DNA from: Betaproteobacteria bacterium
GTDB lineage: Bacteria; Pseudomonadota; Gammaproteobacteria; Burkholderiales; Rhodocyclaceae
DNA: 64,000 nucleotides
NCBI GenBank assembly: GCA_009780885.1
Contig: WQZF01000003.1
Location: forward strand, 21,502 to 85,501
Reading direction: 5' to 3'
Shown: positions 39,824-47,378 of the stretch, one piece after another
Position numbering within the stretch: the first letter of the stretch is position 1
How the letters are laid out: each line of letters begins with the position of its first letter
Notes under the pieces: generated by a model
Databases searched by the model: none
Seen by the model: only the letters and a program-made list of their open reading frames with translations
Told to the model about the DNA's origin: nothing
Position numbers and translations under genes: made by a program

Positions 39824-40474
39824 TCAGACCCCTTTCGTCAGAGCTTCGATTTTTCGATAGTACGGTTCGCAGCGGTCGCGCAGCGCCTTGAGCGCGCAGC
39901 ACCGGAACATGGGTTCGTTCCGCGCGTCGAAGAAAAGCGGCGCGAACGATGATCCAAGGATGCGCAAGCCTTGCTCGATGATTTCCAGGCGCTCATTGAA
40001 ATACGGGATCATCGTCAGCAGCCCGTAGAGATTGACCGCTTCGGCTTCGGTCAGCACCACGGCGGGCGGTAGCAGCACTGGACAGTTATCGGAGATGGCT
40101 GTCCGTACCGCTTCGGTGATCGCGCCAGAGAGACCCTTGCCGATCCGGGAAACTTTCCGGGGCGCGGCAAGCTGATCGAGAAAGACCCGCAGCACTTTCA
40201 GGTGAAAGGCCGGGGAAATCCACGCGGCGTAGGCGATGACCAGTTCCCGGCAGGCATAAGTACCGCCTCCCGCGCCGCGCTGGACTTGAAATGCAGGAAT
40301 TCCTGCATTTGAAATTTCTTCAGCCAGCGCCTGCGTTTGAGCGTTGCTGAGAAACAAGGACGGTCGGTTTTTTGGTTCACCGCCGCTGGCGCGGTGCAGG
40401 TCATTGAGGGAATAGAGTCCGTCGGATTGACGGATGGCGGTTTTGTCGACCGTGATGAGGGCGAGCGCGTTCAT
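39824..40474 (-). CDS. KilA-N domain protein, copy 2
   Basis: A 216-residue protein (MNALALITVDKTAIRQSDGL) in reverse orientation. It shares most of its N-terminal and C-terminal sequence with the 12868-13485 protein: GGGTYACRELVIAYAAWISP and LGSSFAPLFFDARNEPMFRC are identical. The centre differs (KVSRIGKGLSGAITEAVRTA in place of the Pro-rich linker). It is probably a DNA-binding regulator or antirepressor expressed separately from the late operon. Its leader resembles that of copy 1. Confidence 0.85.
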   Translation of the reverse strand: MNALALITVDKTAIRQSDGLYSLNDLHRASGGEPKNRPSLFLSNAQTQALAEEISNAGIPAFQVQRGAGGGTYACRELVIAYAAWISPAFHLKVLRVFLDQLAAPRKVSRIGKGLSGAITEAVRTAISDNCPVLLPPAVVLTEAEAVNLYGLLTMIPYFNERLEIIEQGLRILGSSFAPLFFDARNEPMFRCCALKALRDRCEPYYRKIEALTKGV

Positions 40475-40676
40475 GGTGAAGCTCCTTATGGCATTTGTTC
40501 AAGAATTGCCCCCTGTTCAGAGGGGCGTCCAGGTACTTGAACACCGCCATAAGTCGGCCCGATGCCTTAGCCCTTGCGGGCTGTTTTTCGGCAGTCGCGC
40601 TACCCGGACATTAAAACCATATCGCCGCCACTACGCAGCGTCTGGACGCAAAAAAACCGCAGCTTTCGGGCGCGGG
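40475..40676 (-). promoter_or_regulatory. Structured leader upstream of the second KilA-N gene
   Basis: On the minus strand a hairpin (CCCGC arms around CCCGAAAGC, 40657-40676) runs into seven Ts (40656-40650) and GCGTCC, then 67 nt later into AGCCC-GCAA-GGGCT (40582-40569), and then AAGGAG before the ATG. The same elements precede the first KilA-N gene. Compensatory base changes in the GNRA hairpin stem argue for a folded RNA, possibly a c4-like regulator or attenuator. Confidence 0.55.
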
Positions 40677-40738
40677 TCTGCCGCTTATGGGGGTGTGTTC
40701 AGCACCTGAAACCGATTATGACAGAATTCTGAGCAAAG

Positions 40739-40783
40739 CGAAAGCCCCGGCTGTTAGCAGCAGCGCGGGGCTTTCTGTTTCGA
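40739..40783 (+). terminator. Terminator-like hairpin before the small membrane genes
   Basis: GAAAGCCCCG and CGGGGCTTTC form a 10-bp stem around a loop of about 17 nt, followed by TGTTTC. It can fold on both strands and may insulate the leftward KilA-N unit from the rightward small-gene cluster. Confidence 0.6.
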
Positions 40784-40812
40784 CCCTCTGCACAACCAGA
40801 AGGAAGACCTAC

Positions 40813-40974
40813 ATGGATTCTAGCAAGTTCCTGGAAATACTGGAGATGCCGATGAAAAACGCCAGCGAAAAATATCCGCTTGCCACGCTGATCATTCTTT
40901 GCGCCTCTGTCGTCTTGTTTATTTCGGTGTGGCGCTTGCCTGAAATCATTAGCGCGCTGGCGCTTTGGAGATAG
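40813..40974 (+). CDS. Small single-span membrane protein (53 aa)
   Basis: MDSSKFLEILEMPMKNASEK is followed by a membrane segment (YPLATLIILCASVVLFISVW) and RLPEIISALALWR. GGAAG precedes the ATG. The next small gene begins 2 nt after the stop. Function unknown; small membrane proteins of this kind are common at phage right ends. Confidence 0.6.
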   Translation: MDSSKFLEILEMPMKNASEKYPLATLIILCASVVLFISVWRLPEIISALALWR

Positions 40975-40976
40975 GA

Positions 40977-41096
40977 ATGCCTGCCATCAAAGTGATTGAA
41001 AACTGCAACAAGGCCCGGCGCTTGCTCTATACCGCGCTGGCCGTTGTCTCCCTCTGGGGGATTACCGCCCTGATCCACGCTATCCGCTGGTGGTAA
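40977..41096 (+). CDS. Very small membrane protein (39 aa)
   Basis: The ATG at 40977 gives MPAIKVIENCNKARRLLYTA followed by LAVVSLWGITALIHAIRWW, a single membrane span with a basic cytoplasmic start. A TAGGA ribosome site overlaps the previous stop codon, so it appears translationally coupled to the 53-residue gene. An intrinsic terminator follows. Function unknown. Confidence 0.55.
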   Translation: MPAIKVIENCNKARRLLYTALAVVSLWGITALIHAIRWW

Positions 41097-41115
41097 GGAT
41101 GCAGCGCGGATTTTA

Positions 41116-41140
41116 ACCACCGCCCTCGGGCGGTTTTTTA
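41116..41140 (+). terminator. Intrinsic terminator immediately before the solitary CRISPR-like repeat
   Basis: ACCGCC-CTC-GGGCGGT followed by TTTTTT and A. It ends the transcript of the two small membrane genes 2 nt before the 32-nt CRISPR-like repeat starts. Confidence 0.85.
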
Positions 41141-41142
41141 AT

Positions 41143-41174
41143 GTCGCGCCCATCGCGGGCGCGTGGATTGAAAC
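41143..41174 (+). CRISPR. Solitary type I-C CRISPR-like repeat unit
   Basis: The 32 nt begin GTCGCGCCC and end GTGGATTGAAAC. The stem CGCGCCC/GGGCGCG (7 bp) has the loop ATCGC. The 3' handle TGGATTGAAAC and the total length are those of type I-C repeats. There is no second copy, no spacer array and no cas gene in the window. It lies between a terminator and the ribosome site of a small phage gene. Solitary repeats in phages are known to act as RNA anti-CRISPRs or as mini-array units; which applies here is not shown. Confidence 0.8.
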
Positions 41175-41199
41175 AAGCAAACCCTGAAAGGAACGAAAA

Positions 41200-41457
41200 A
41201 TGAAATTCATCGAAACTGCCAAAACCCTGCTGCTGATCCTCCCTTCGCTCATCGAGGCGATCCGTGCCGTCGAAAACCTGTTCCCGGAATCCGGCCAGGG
41301 CGCGGCAAAACTCGCCATGGTGCGCGCCATGATTTCCGCCGCCTGGGAACGCGCCACCGACATCACCGGCCTCTTCGAGTCGGCCTGGCCGTCCATCGAA
41401 AGCGCGATCAACGGGATCGTCTCCGTCTTCAACTCGTTCGGCTGGTTCAAGAAATGA
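41200..41457 (+). CDS. Small phage protein downstream of the CRISPR-like repeat
   Basis: An 85-residue protein (MKFIETAKTLLLILPSLIEA) after GAAAGGAACG. It is helical with an amphipathic N-terminus (IRAVENLFPESGQGAAKLAM), MISAAWERATDITGLFESAW and ending INGIVSVFNSFGWFKK. It has no cysteine or obvious catalytic motif. Its transcript may carry the CRISPR-like repeat as 5' leader. It is coupled by ATGA to the next small gene. Function unknown. Confidence 0.6.
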   Translation: MKFIETAKTLLLILPSLIEAIRAVENLFPESGQGAAKLAMVRAMISAAWERATDITGLFESAWPSIESAINGIVSVFNSFGWFKK

Positions 41458-41606
41458 GCGGCAGGGTAGTCCCCTTCGACCGGGCGCGCGCGCTGCAATT
41501 GAGGCGCTCGCGCTCCCTCGCCGCGTCTCTTATCAACGCTTTTGGCGTCTGCTGGATAATGTGCGCCGCCGCCTGGTGGAGATACCTGAGCGGCGGGAAG
41601 GGTTAA
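41454..41606 (+). CDS. Small basic membrane protein (50 aa)
   Basis: The ATG at 41454 overlaps the previous stop. The protein begins MSGRVVPFDRARALQLRRSR and continues with a hydrophobic segment (SLINAFGVCWIMCAAAWWRY). One membrane span after an Arg-rich start is predicted. It is the last identifiable gene before the prophage right end. Function unknown. Confidence 0.55.
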   Translation: MSGRVVPFDRARALQLRRSRSLAASLINAFGVCWIMCAAAWWRYLSGGKG

Positions 41607-41806
41607 AACGAAATTCCCGGAAGGAATTTCGCTTACCGGCAACTTACCCGGAAAATCTTTCGTATTCCAATGGCAAGCATTTTTCTGGGGAAGAATCCGG
41701 GGAAGAATTCGGGGAAACAGGGGGGGATGAGGGGGAGCCTTGAAAAATATATTTCATAAAAATCAATAGCTTATATACAATTATTTTCCCCTGTTTACCC
41801 CCTCAT

Positions 41807-41834
41807 ATTGGTTCGAATCCAATCGCGCCTACCA
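41807..41834 (+). other. attR: duplicated tRNA 3' end (prophage right boundary)
   Basis: The T-arm ATTGG-TTCGAAT-CCAAT, acceptor strand CGCGCCT, discriminator A and CCA are present without any tRNA body upstream. This is the mark left when a phage integrates into the 3' end of a tRNA gene. The acceptor would pair with AGGCGCG, which I recall for betaproteobacterial tRNA-Val(GAC); the identity is not certain. The intact tRNA should lie beyond the left edge. The rest of 41607-42080 holds no gene; it contains an AT-rich stretch, GGGGAAGAAT repeats and element E2. Confidence 0.85.
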
Positions 41835-41961
41835 GAATTTCCCTTTAAAATCATACAATCAAGAACAACAGATTTTTTCAGGCGGAAATTCTGGGGAAGA
41901 ATTCCGGTTTTCCCGTTTCTTCCATCTTCTTCCTTTGCACTTTGCGGGTTCCGGTGGCAAT

Positions 41962-42040
41962 ATTTTCTAAATTTATTTAAATAATAGTTCGCTACTGTAA
42001 AAAGTTTCAGTCAAGAATTCTTTAAACAGATTTAGAAAAT
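41962..42040. repeat. AT-rich palindromic repeat, copy E2
   Basis: It starts ATTTTCTAAATT and ends ATTTAGAAAAT (79 bp). The internal block TTAAATAATAGTTCGCTACTGTA aligns with E3 and with reverse-complemented E4, apart from a few bases. It lies between the prophage right end and the 3' end of mlaB. Confidence 0.85.
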
Positions 42041-42080
42041 TTCGGCGCTTTTTTCCCTCCTGGCTTTTTTGGGGAGATCC

Positions 42081-42458
42081 TCAATCTGCGCCGGAAAAGG
42101 GCAGCAGCGGGGCGAGGCCGTAGAGTTCGGCGAGGGCGAAGAGTCCCGCTGGAGGGCGGCGGATCTGGAGGGTGTGGCCGGTTTCCCGTGCGGTGCGCAG
42201 GAGGGCCAGGAGGACGGTGAGGGCGGAGGAATCGGCTTCCCCGACGGCGGAAAGGTCGATGACGAAGGGCTTTTCAGCTTCTGCGGGGTTGTCTCGCAAG
42301 AGGGAGCGTCCGGCGGAAAGAAGGGCGCTTGCGTTGCCAAGGGTCATCGGCGCCGCGACCAATGCGCCGCCGGGAACAGGCTGGAGGCGGCGGGGTTGCT
42401 GGCCAACGTGATCCGGCGCCGTGGCCTGCGCGCCATTCTTGGAGGAAGTGTCGGTCAT
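42081..42458 (-). CDS. mlaB: STAS-domain protein MlaB
   Basis: A 125-residue protein with a STAS core: VPGGALVAAPMTLGNASALL, then PFVIDLSAVGEADSSALTVL (the conserved DLS...DSSAL), then LLALLRTARETGHTLQI. MlaB binds the ATPase MlaF in the cytoplasm and stabilises the transporter. It is the last gene of the leftward mlaFEDACB operon, in the expected place. Confidence 0.85.
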   Translation of the reverse strand: MTDTSSKNGAQATAPDHVGQQPRRLQPVPGGALVAAPMTLGNASALLSAGRSLLRDNPAEAEKPFVIDLSAVGEADSSALTVLLALLRTARETGHTLQIRRPPAGLFALAELYGLAPLLPFSGAD

Positions 42459-42506
42459 GGCTGCAAGGCAGGATTTTTCAACGCAAGTGCTTTGCGCTAA
42501 CAGGAT

Positions 42507-43127
42507 TTATTTCTGCCGCCCTGCCGCAATCTGTTTGTTCTTCGCCGCCAGGGATTGAATCAGGCCGTCGATGCCTGCATTGCGCACTTCCTGCGCGAAG
42601 GTGTCGCGGTAGTTGGTGACGAGGCTGATTCCACCAACGATGACGTCATAGACCTTCCAGGAATTTCCCTGCTTTTCGAGGCGGTAGTCGAGTTGCACCG
42701 GGGCGCCGCCGGGCTGGCGTATTTCGGTGCGGACAAGCGCGTCGGTCTGGTTGGCGGCCATCCTGAAGGGCTTGTAGTTGATCGTCTGGTGCTTGTAGGT
42801 GGAGAGGGCGTTCGAGTAGGTGTTGACCAGCAGGGCCTGGAATTCGGAGGAGAGTTTTTTCTGCTGCTCCGGACTCGCTTTCGCCCAGTCGCGCCCGAGC
42901 GCCAGCGCGGTCATGTGCATGAAGTCGAAATGCGGCAGGACTTTCTGCTCGATCAACGCATTCGTTTTCTGGGCGTTGCCGGATTGGATGTCCTTGTCGC
43001 TGCGGACGATGCTCAGGACTTCTTCCGTGACGTTCTTGACCAGTTCGTCGGGCCCCTGTTGCGCGAAGGCGGGGGCGCAGAGCATGAGAAGGGAGAGAAG
43101 GAAGGCGGAAACAATTCGGGCTTTCAT
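42507..43127 (-). CDS. mlaC: Periplasmic phospholipid-binding protein MlaC
   Basis: A 206-residue protein with a Sec signal peptide (MKARIVSAFLLSLLMLCAPA, cut after FAQ). The MlaC/Ttg2D family pattern follows: LIEQKVLPHFDFMHMTALAL, GRDWAKASPEQQKKLSSEFQ, ALLVNTYSNAL and VYDVIVGGISLVTNYRDTFA. It carries lipids between the outer-membrane MlaA and the inner-membrane MlaFEDB complex. Confidence 0.93.
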   Translation of the reverse strand: MKARIVSAFLLSLLMLCAPAFAQQGPDELVKNVTEEVLSIVRSDKDIQSGNAQKTNALIEQKVLPHFDFMHMTALALGRDWAKASPEQQKKLSSEFQALLVNTYSNALSTYKHQTINYKPFRMAANQTDALVRTEIRQPGGAPVQLDYRLEKQGNSWKVYDVIVGGISLVTNYRDTFAQEVRNAGIDGLIQSLAAKNKQIAAGRQK

Positions 43128-43158
43128 GAGTCCATCCCATCAGGAAAAGGTGAAGGTT

Positions 43159-43920
43159 TCAGGGGGTAGGGGAGAAGACAGGCAGGGGACGGTCGGCAGC
43201 GCCGTCTGCGCCCTGGCCGCTGATGCTGCTGCGGCGCATTTGCAGGTAGGAATCCCGGATGTAGCTGTAACGGTCGAGCGAGGCTTGTTCGACGATGGCA
43301 TCGACCGGCAGGAGACGGGCGCGGGTGTCGACGAGCCGGACTCCGAGGAGCGAATTGCGCACCGGGACATCGCGGTAATACCAGAGCGGGTCGGCAATGC
43401 CATCGACAATCAGGCCGGCGGTGTCGCGCGCGGTGCGCGGGCCGAGGATTGGCCAGAAGACGTAGGCGCCTTCGTCGGCGCCCCAGACGCCCATGGTCTG
43501 GCCAAAGTCCTTCGAGTGTTTTTCGAGCCCGACTTCGCTGGCGATGTCGAAAGCGCCGCCGATGCCGACGGTGGTGTTGACGAAGAAGCGGCCAAGGTCG
43601 GAAAAGGCGTCCTCGACATGGCCTTGCATCAGGTTGTTGGCGGCAACCCACAATTCGCCCAGGTTGCCGAAGAAGTTTCCGGTGGCGGCCTTGACCGGCA
43701 GCGGCGTGGCTTCGTCATAAACGACTGCCGCCGGGCGGAGGACTGCGGCGTCAAGGACATCGTTGACGGCGAACATGGCCCGGTTGAAATCTTCCGCCGG
43801 GTCGTTCGGGTTCGGCGCGCTGGCGGTGGTCGTCGTGGCGCAGCCGGAAAGCGCAAGCAGCGAGGCTGCCGCGACAAATGCCGCCAGTTTTCGCAGATTT
43901 CCAATAAAGACCGGTTTCAC
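43159..43920 (-). CDS. mlaA: Outer-membrane lipoprotein MlaA (VacJ)
   Basis: A 253-residue lipoprotein with lipobox LSGC (Cys27). The family core is clear: NDPAEDFNRAMFAVNDVLDA, NLMQGHVEDAFSDLGRFFVN, VGIGGAFDIASEVGLEKHSK, FGQTMGVWGADEGAYVFWPI and LGPRTARDTAGLIVD. It removes phospholipid from the outer leaflet of the outer membrane. It lies between mlaD and mlaC. Confidence 0.94.
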   Translation of the reverse strand: MKPVFIGNLRKLAAFVAAASLLALSGCATTTTASAPNPNDPAEDFNRAMFAVNDVLDAAVLRPAAVVYDEATPLPVKAATGNFFGNLGELWVAANNLMQGHVEDAFSDLGRFFVNTTVGIGGAFDIASEVGLEKHSKDFGQTMGVWGADEGAYVFWPILGPRTARDTAGLIVDGIADPLWYYRDVPVRNSLLGVRLVDTRARLLPVDAIVEQASLDRYSYIRDSYLQMRRSSISGQGADGAADRPLPVFSPTP

Positions 43921-43946
43921 GAGTGGATCCTTTGTTTGAACGATGC

Positions 43947-44423
43947 TTATGGCTTTGGCGCCGGAGGTTCCGCTGCCTTGTCGAACAGAAATTGGCTGAT
44001 CAGTTTTTCCAGCACGACTGCCGAGTTCGTGCGTGTGACCAGTTGCGATCCGTCCAGATTCTGTTGGTCGTCGATTCCGGCATCGACGCCGATGTATTGT
44101 TCCCCCAATAAACCAGAGGTAAGAATCGACAGGGAACTGTCCCTGGGAAAGCGGTAGTGGGTATCGATTTCCATCGAGACGACTGCCTCGTAGGTTTTTG
44201 GATCGAATTCGATGGAAGAGACGCGCCCCACGACGACTCCGGCGCTTTTGACCGCGCCGCGTACCTTCAGTCCGCCGATATTATCAAATGCAGCTTTCAG
44301 AACATAGGTTTGGGAGGGGCTGAAACTGCCCAGATTCCCTACCTTTAGGGCCAGAAACAACAAAGAGGCGATGCCGATGGCAACAAAGAGGCCCACCCAG
44401 AAATCGAGTACGGTTCGGTTCAT
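43947..44423 (-). CDS. mlaD: MCE-domain lipid transporter subunit MlaD
   Basis: A 158-residue protein. One N-terminal membrane anchor (VLDFWVGLFVAIGIASLLFL) is followed by the MCE domain (YVLKAAFDNIGGLKVRGAVK, SAGVVVGRVSSIEFD, SLSILTSGLLGEQYIGVDAG). It forms a hexameric ring on the periplasmic face of MlaE. The start codon overlaps the mlaE stop by 1 nt. Confidence 0.94.
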   Translation of the reverse strand: MNRTVLDFWVGLFVAIGIASLLFLALKVGNLGSFSPSQTYVLKAAFDNIGGLKVRGAVKSAGVVVGRVSSIEFDPKTYEAVVSMEIDTHYRFPRDSSLSILTSGLLGEQYIGVDAGIDDQQNLDGSQLVTRTNSAVVLEKLISQFLFDKAAEPPAPKP

Positions 44424-45214
44424 CAGAGTCCCCGGAACATGAATGAGGTAAGAACGAAATCCAGCGCCAGGATCGCCAGCGCCGAGGTGACAACGGTGCG
44501 CGTGATCGCGCGCGAGACGCCTTCGGCCGTCGGGATCGAATCGTAGCCCTCGAAGACTGCGATCAGCGCCACGGCAATGCCGAAGACGAAGCTTTTGATG
44601 ATGCCGTTCATGATGTCGGTGCGGAAATCGACGGAAGCCTGCATTTGCGACCAGAACGAGCCTTCATCGACGCCGATGAAGACGACGCCGATCAGGTAGC
44701 CGCCGAAGACGCCTACCGCCGAAAAGAGCGCCGCCAGGAGCGGCATCGAAATCACGCCGCCCCAGAAGCGCGGCGCGACGACGCGGGCGATCGGATTGAC
44801 CGCCATCATGTCCATCGCCTTCAACTGCTCGGTGGCCTTCATCAGCCCGATTTCCGCCGTGACCGCCGATCCGGCGCGCGAGGCGAAAAGCAGCGCGGCG
44901 ACGACCGGGCCGAGTTCGCGCACCAGGGAGAGCGCGACCAGGATGCCGAGCGCTTCCGAGGATCCGTAGCGTTGCAGGGTTTCGTAGCCTTGCAGGCCGA
45001 GCACGAGGCCGACGAAGAGGCCGGAGACGAGGATGATGACGAGCGAGAGAACGCCGGAAAACCAGATTTCACGTAGCAGGAGGCGCGGACGGCTGAAGGT
45101 TTGCCCGGAATGGACGAGCAACAGGAAGAAGAAGCGCGCCGCGAAACCGAGCCGCCACAAACGTTCGGTGATGCCGTGGCCCAGCGCGGTGAGAATGGCT
45201 TTCAGGCGATTCAT
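44423..45214 (-). CDS. mlaE: Permease MlaE
   Basis: A 263-residue membrane protein with the MlaE pattern: REIWFSGVLSLVIILVSGLF, VALSLVRELGPVVAALLFAS, GSAVTAEIGLMKATEQLKAM and NPIARVVAPRFWGGVISMPL. It is the integral membrane part of the lipid transporter. It overlaps mlaF by 4 nt and mlaD by 1 nt. Confidence 0.95.
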   Translation of the reverse strand: MNRLKAILTALGHGITERLWRLGFAARFFFLLLVHSGQTFSRPRLLLREIWFSGVLSLVIILVSGLFVGLVLGLQGYETLQRYGSSEALGILVALSLVRELGPVVAALLFASRAGSAVTAEIGLMKATEQLKAMDMMAVNPIARVVAPRFWGGVISMPLLAALFSAVGVFGGYLIGVVFIGVDEGSFWSQMQASVDFRTDIMNGIIKSFVFGIAVALIAVFEGYDSIPTAEGVSRAITRTVVTSALAILALDFVLTSFMFRGL

Positions 45215-46074
45215 GCCCTGCCTCCGGAAGCGGCGCCGAGCAGGCTTTGTTCCAGATCGGGCGCCGGGTAATGGAAGCGCACCGGGCCATCGGCTTCGGC
45301 GTGGACGAACTGGTGCACGAAAGGATCGGTCGAGGCCCGGATTTCGTCCGGCGTGCCTTCCGCCACCACGCGTCCGGCGGACATGAAATAGATGTAGTCG
45401 ACGATCAGCATCGTTTCCTGGATGTCGTGCGTCACCATCACCGAAGTCGCGCCGAGCGCGTCGTTCAGGCGGCGGATCAACTGGCCGATCACTCCGAGCG
45501 AGATCGGGTCCAGCCCGGTGAATGGCTCGTCGTACATCATCAGCATCGGATCGAGCGCAATCGCGCGCGCCAGCGCCACCCGCCGCGCCATGCCGCCGGA
45601 AAGTTCGTTCGGCATCAGGTCGCAGGCGCCGCGCAAGCCGACGGCATTGAGTTTCATCAGCACCAGATCGCGGATCAATTCTTCCGGCAGGTCGGTATGC
45701 TCGCGCAGCGCGAAGGCAACGTTGTCGAACACGGAAATGTCGGTAAAGAGCGCGCCGAACTGGAACAGCATCCCCATCCGCCGGCGCAGCGCGTAGAGTC
45801 CGGATTGCCCCATTTTGTGAACCTCCTGCCCGGAGACGCGCACCGCGCCGGAGGAGGGGGACAACTGCCCGCCGATCAGGCGCAGCAGGGTCGTCTTTCC
45901 GCAGCCGGAACCGCCCATGATGGCAATCAGCTTGCCGCGCGGGAATACCATATCGATCCCTGCCAGAACGGGTTTCTGGTCGTAGGAGAAATGGAGGCCG
46001 GAAATTTCGACGAGAGGTTCTGCGGAAGTCACGGAGGTCTGGTCTTCTGCGATGAAAAATGCGAAACCAGGCAT
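45211..46074 (-). CDS. mlaF: ABC transporter ATPase MlaF
   Basis: A 287-residue protein. Walker A GGSGCGKTT (residues 54-62), signature LSGGMARRVALARAIA, Walker B MLMMYDEPFTGLDP and the H-loop VTHD are present. The LSGGM variant is normal for this family. It powers lipid movement by the MlaFEDB complex. It is the first gene of the operon; 97 bp separate it from the divergent bioC. Confidence 0.94.
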   Translation of the reverse strand: MPGFAFFIAEDQTSVTSAEPLVEISGLHFSYDQKPVLAGIDMVFPRGKLIAIMGGSGCGKTTLLRLIGGQLSPSSGAVRVSGQEVHKMGQSGLYALRRRMGMLFQFGALFTDISVFDNVAFALREHTDLPEELIRDLVLMKLNAVGLRGACDLMPNELSGGMARRVALARAIALDPMLMMYDEPFTGLDPISLGVIGQLIRRLNDALGATSVMVTHDIQETMLIVDYIYFMSAGRVVAEGTPDEIRASTDPFVHQFVHAEADGPVRFHYPAPDLEQSLLGAASGGRA

Positions 46075-46171
46075 TTTAAGCTATTTCGTATTTGCGCCAT
46101 ACGTCGCGCTAACTTGTTCAGAGTATCCTTGGACTCACATATCCCGGATACCTTGGCCCGAAAATACCCTC

Positions 46172-47104
46172 ATGCCCGAATCTTCATCCATCGACACGCG
46201 CCAGGTGCGGCGCAATTTTGCCCGCGCAGCCAAAGACTACGACCGTGCGGCGTTCCTGGCGCGCGAGGTGGACAGACGCATGCTGGAGCGGCTCGATTAC
46301 GTGAAGATTGCTCCAAAACATATCATTGACCTCGGCTGCGGCACCGGCGGCACATTGACGGCGTTGAAGGAGCGTTATCCGAAGGCGCGGCTGAGCGGTA
46401 TCGACGCGAGCCGCGCGATGCTCGAATGGGGCCGGAAAACGCGCAACCATGCGCGCTGGCTGTTGCCCTTCCTGCGCCACGACACGGCGGCGCTGGTCTG
46501 TGCCGATGCCGCCTGTCTACCGCTGCCAGATGCCTGCGCGGATTTCGTCTGGTCGAACCAGATGCTGCACTGGTGCGACCCGCTGCCGGTTTTCCGCGAA
46601 GTGGCGCGAGTGCTTGCGCCTGGCGGCCTGTTCATGTTTTCCACCCTCGGCCCCGATACGCTGAAGGAATTACGCGCCGCCTTTGCGGAAAGCGAAGGGC
46701 AGGGCAGGGGTGGCCCCGCGCATACGCAAGGTTTTGTCGACATGCACGATCTGGGCGACATGCTGCTCGAATCCGGCTATGCCGGGCCGGTGATGGATAT
46801 GGAGGTGCTGACGCTGACCTACCCCGGCTGGGATGAGCTGCTGCGCGAATTGCGCGGCAGCGGCGGCGCTTGCGCAATGAGCAATCGCCCGCGCGGGCTG
46901 ATGGGAAAGACGAAGTGGAGAAGGATGCTTGCCGCCTACGAAAGGCTGCGCCAGGAGGGGCGGTTGCCCGTGAGCCTTGAAGTGATTTATGGACACGCCT
47001 GGAAGGCTGAAGACACGCGGAAGGAAGGCGCAGACCGGCGTGAAGGGGAGAGGCAAGTCGTGCGCTTTTTCGATCGGCGCGGCGGCCCGAATTCTTCCGT
47101 GTAA
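46172..47104 (+). CDS. bioC: Malonyl-ACP O-methyltransferase BioC
   Basis: A 310-residue class I methyltransferase. DTRQVRRNFARAAKDYDRAA at the N-terminus, SAM motif IDLGCGTGG (52-60), then LRHDTAALVCADAACLPLPD, FSTLGPDTLKELRAAFAES and FVDMHDLGDMLLESGYAGPV are characteristic of BioC. It methylates malonyl-ACP to start biotin synthesis. It is separate from other bio genes here. The start at 46172 is chosen because the conserved N-terminus begins there. The 274-bp gap after it holds no gene I can support. Confidence 0.88.
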   Translation: MPESSSIDTRQVRRNFARAAKDYDRAAFLAREVDRRMLERLDYVKIAPKHIIDLGCGTGGTLTALKERYPKARLSGIDASRAMLEWGRKTRNHARWLLPFLRHDTAALVCADAACLPLPDACADFVWSNQMLHWCDPLPVFREVARVLAPGGLFMFSTLGPDTLKELRAAFAESEGQGRGGPAHTQGFVDMHDLGDMLLESGYAGPVMDMEVLTLTYPGWDELLRELRGSGGACAMSNRPRGLMGKTKWRRMLAAYERLRQEGRLPVSLEVIYGHAWKAEDTRKEGADRREGERQVVRFFDRRGGPNSSV

Positions 47105-47378
47105 GCGATTTATGCTGGATTCATTCCATTTTCCACCCATTCTGGCCGCTTGTCTGAAAGAGGAATTTTTTCGCGTGCCGGTTTGCGCAAAACGGCTTAA
47201 AGAGGCCGGAAAACATCCGTTTTTTCAAGACGGGCTGATAGAATGGGCCGCTAGCGCTGGTTTCCGATGGCAGGGGGAGTTCATGAGCATCTATTTGCCA
47301 CAGCTTGTGCTGTCGTGAGGCGGGCGCGGGGATTTTTTCGCAACTACGCGCATTGCATTTTTCCTCGCGGGGGCACCT

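Noticed and set aside
41143..41174. Solitary repeat as an ordinary terminator hairpin
   Set aside because: It has no T-run, follows another complete terminator by 2 nt, and carries the I-C 3' handle, which a terminator does not need.
1..41834. Prophage integrase or intact left attachment site
   Set aside because: No integrase-like gene is seen in the window; it presumably lies left of position 1.
42081..46074. mla operon as part of the prophage
   Set aside because: It lies beyond the attR tRNA fragment and has the standard chromosomal gene order.
47112..47318. Small frame between bioC and the PilZ-like gene
   Set aside because: It has no ribosome site and an unusual composition, and would overlap likely promoter sequence.
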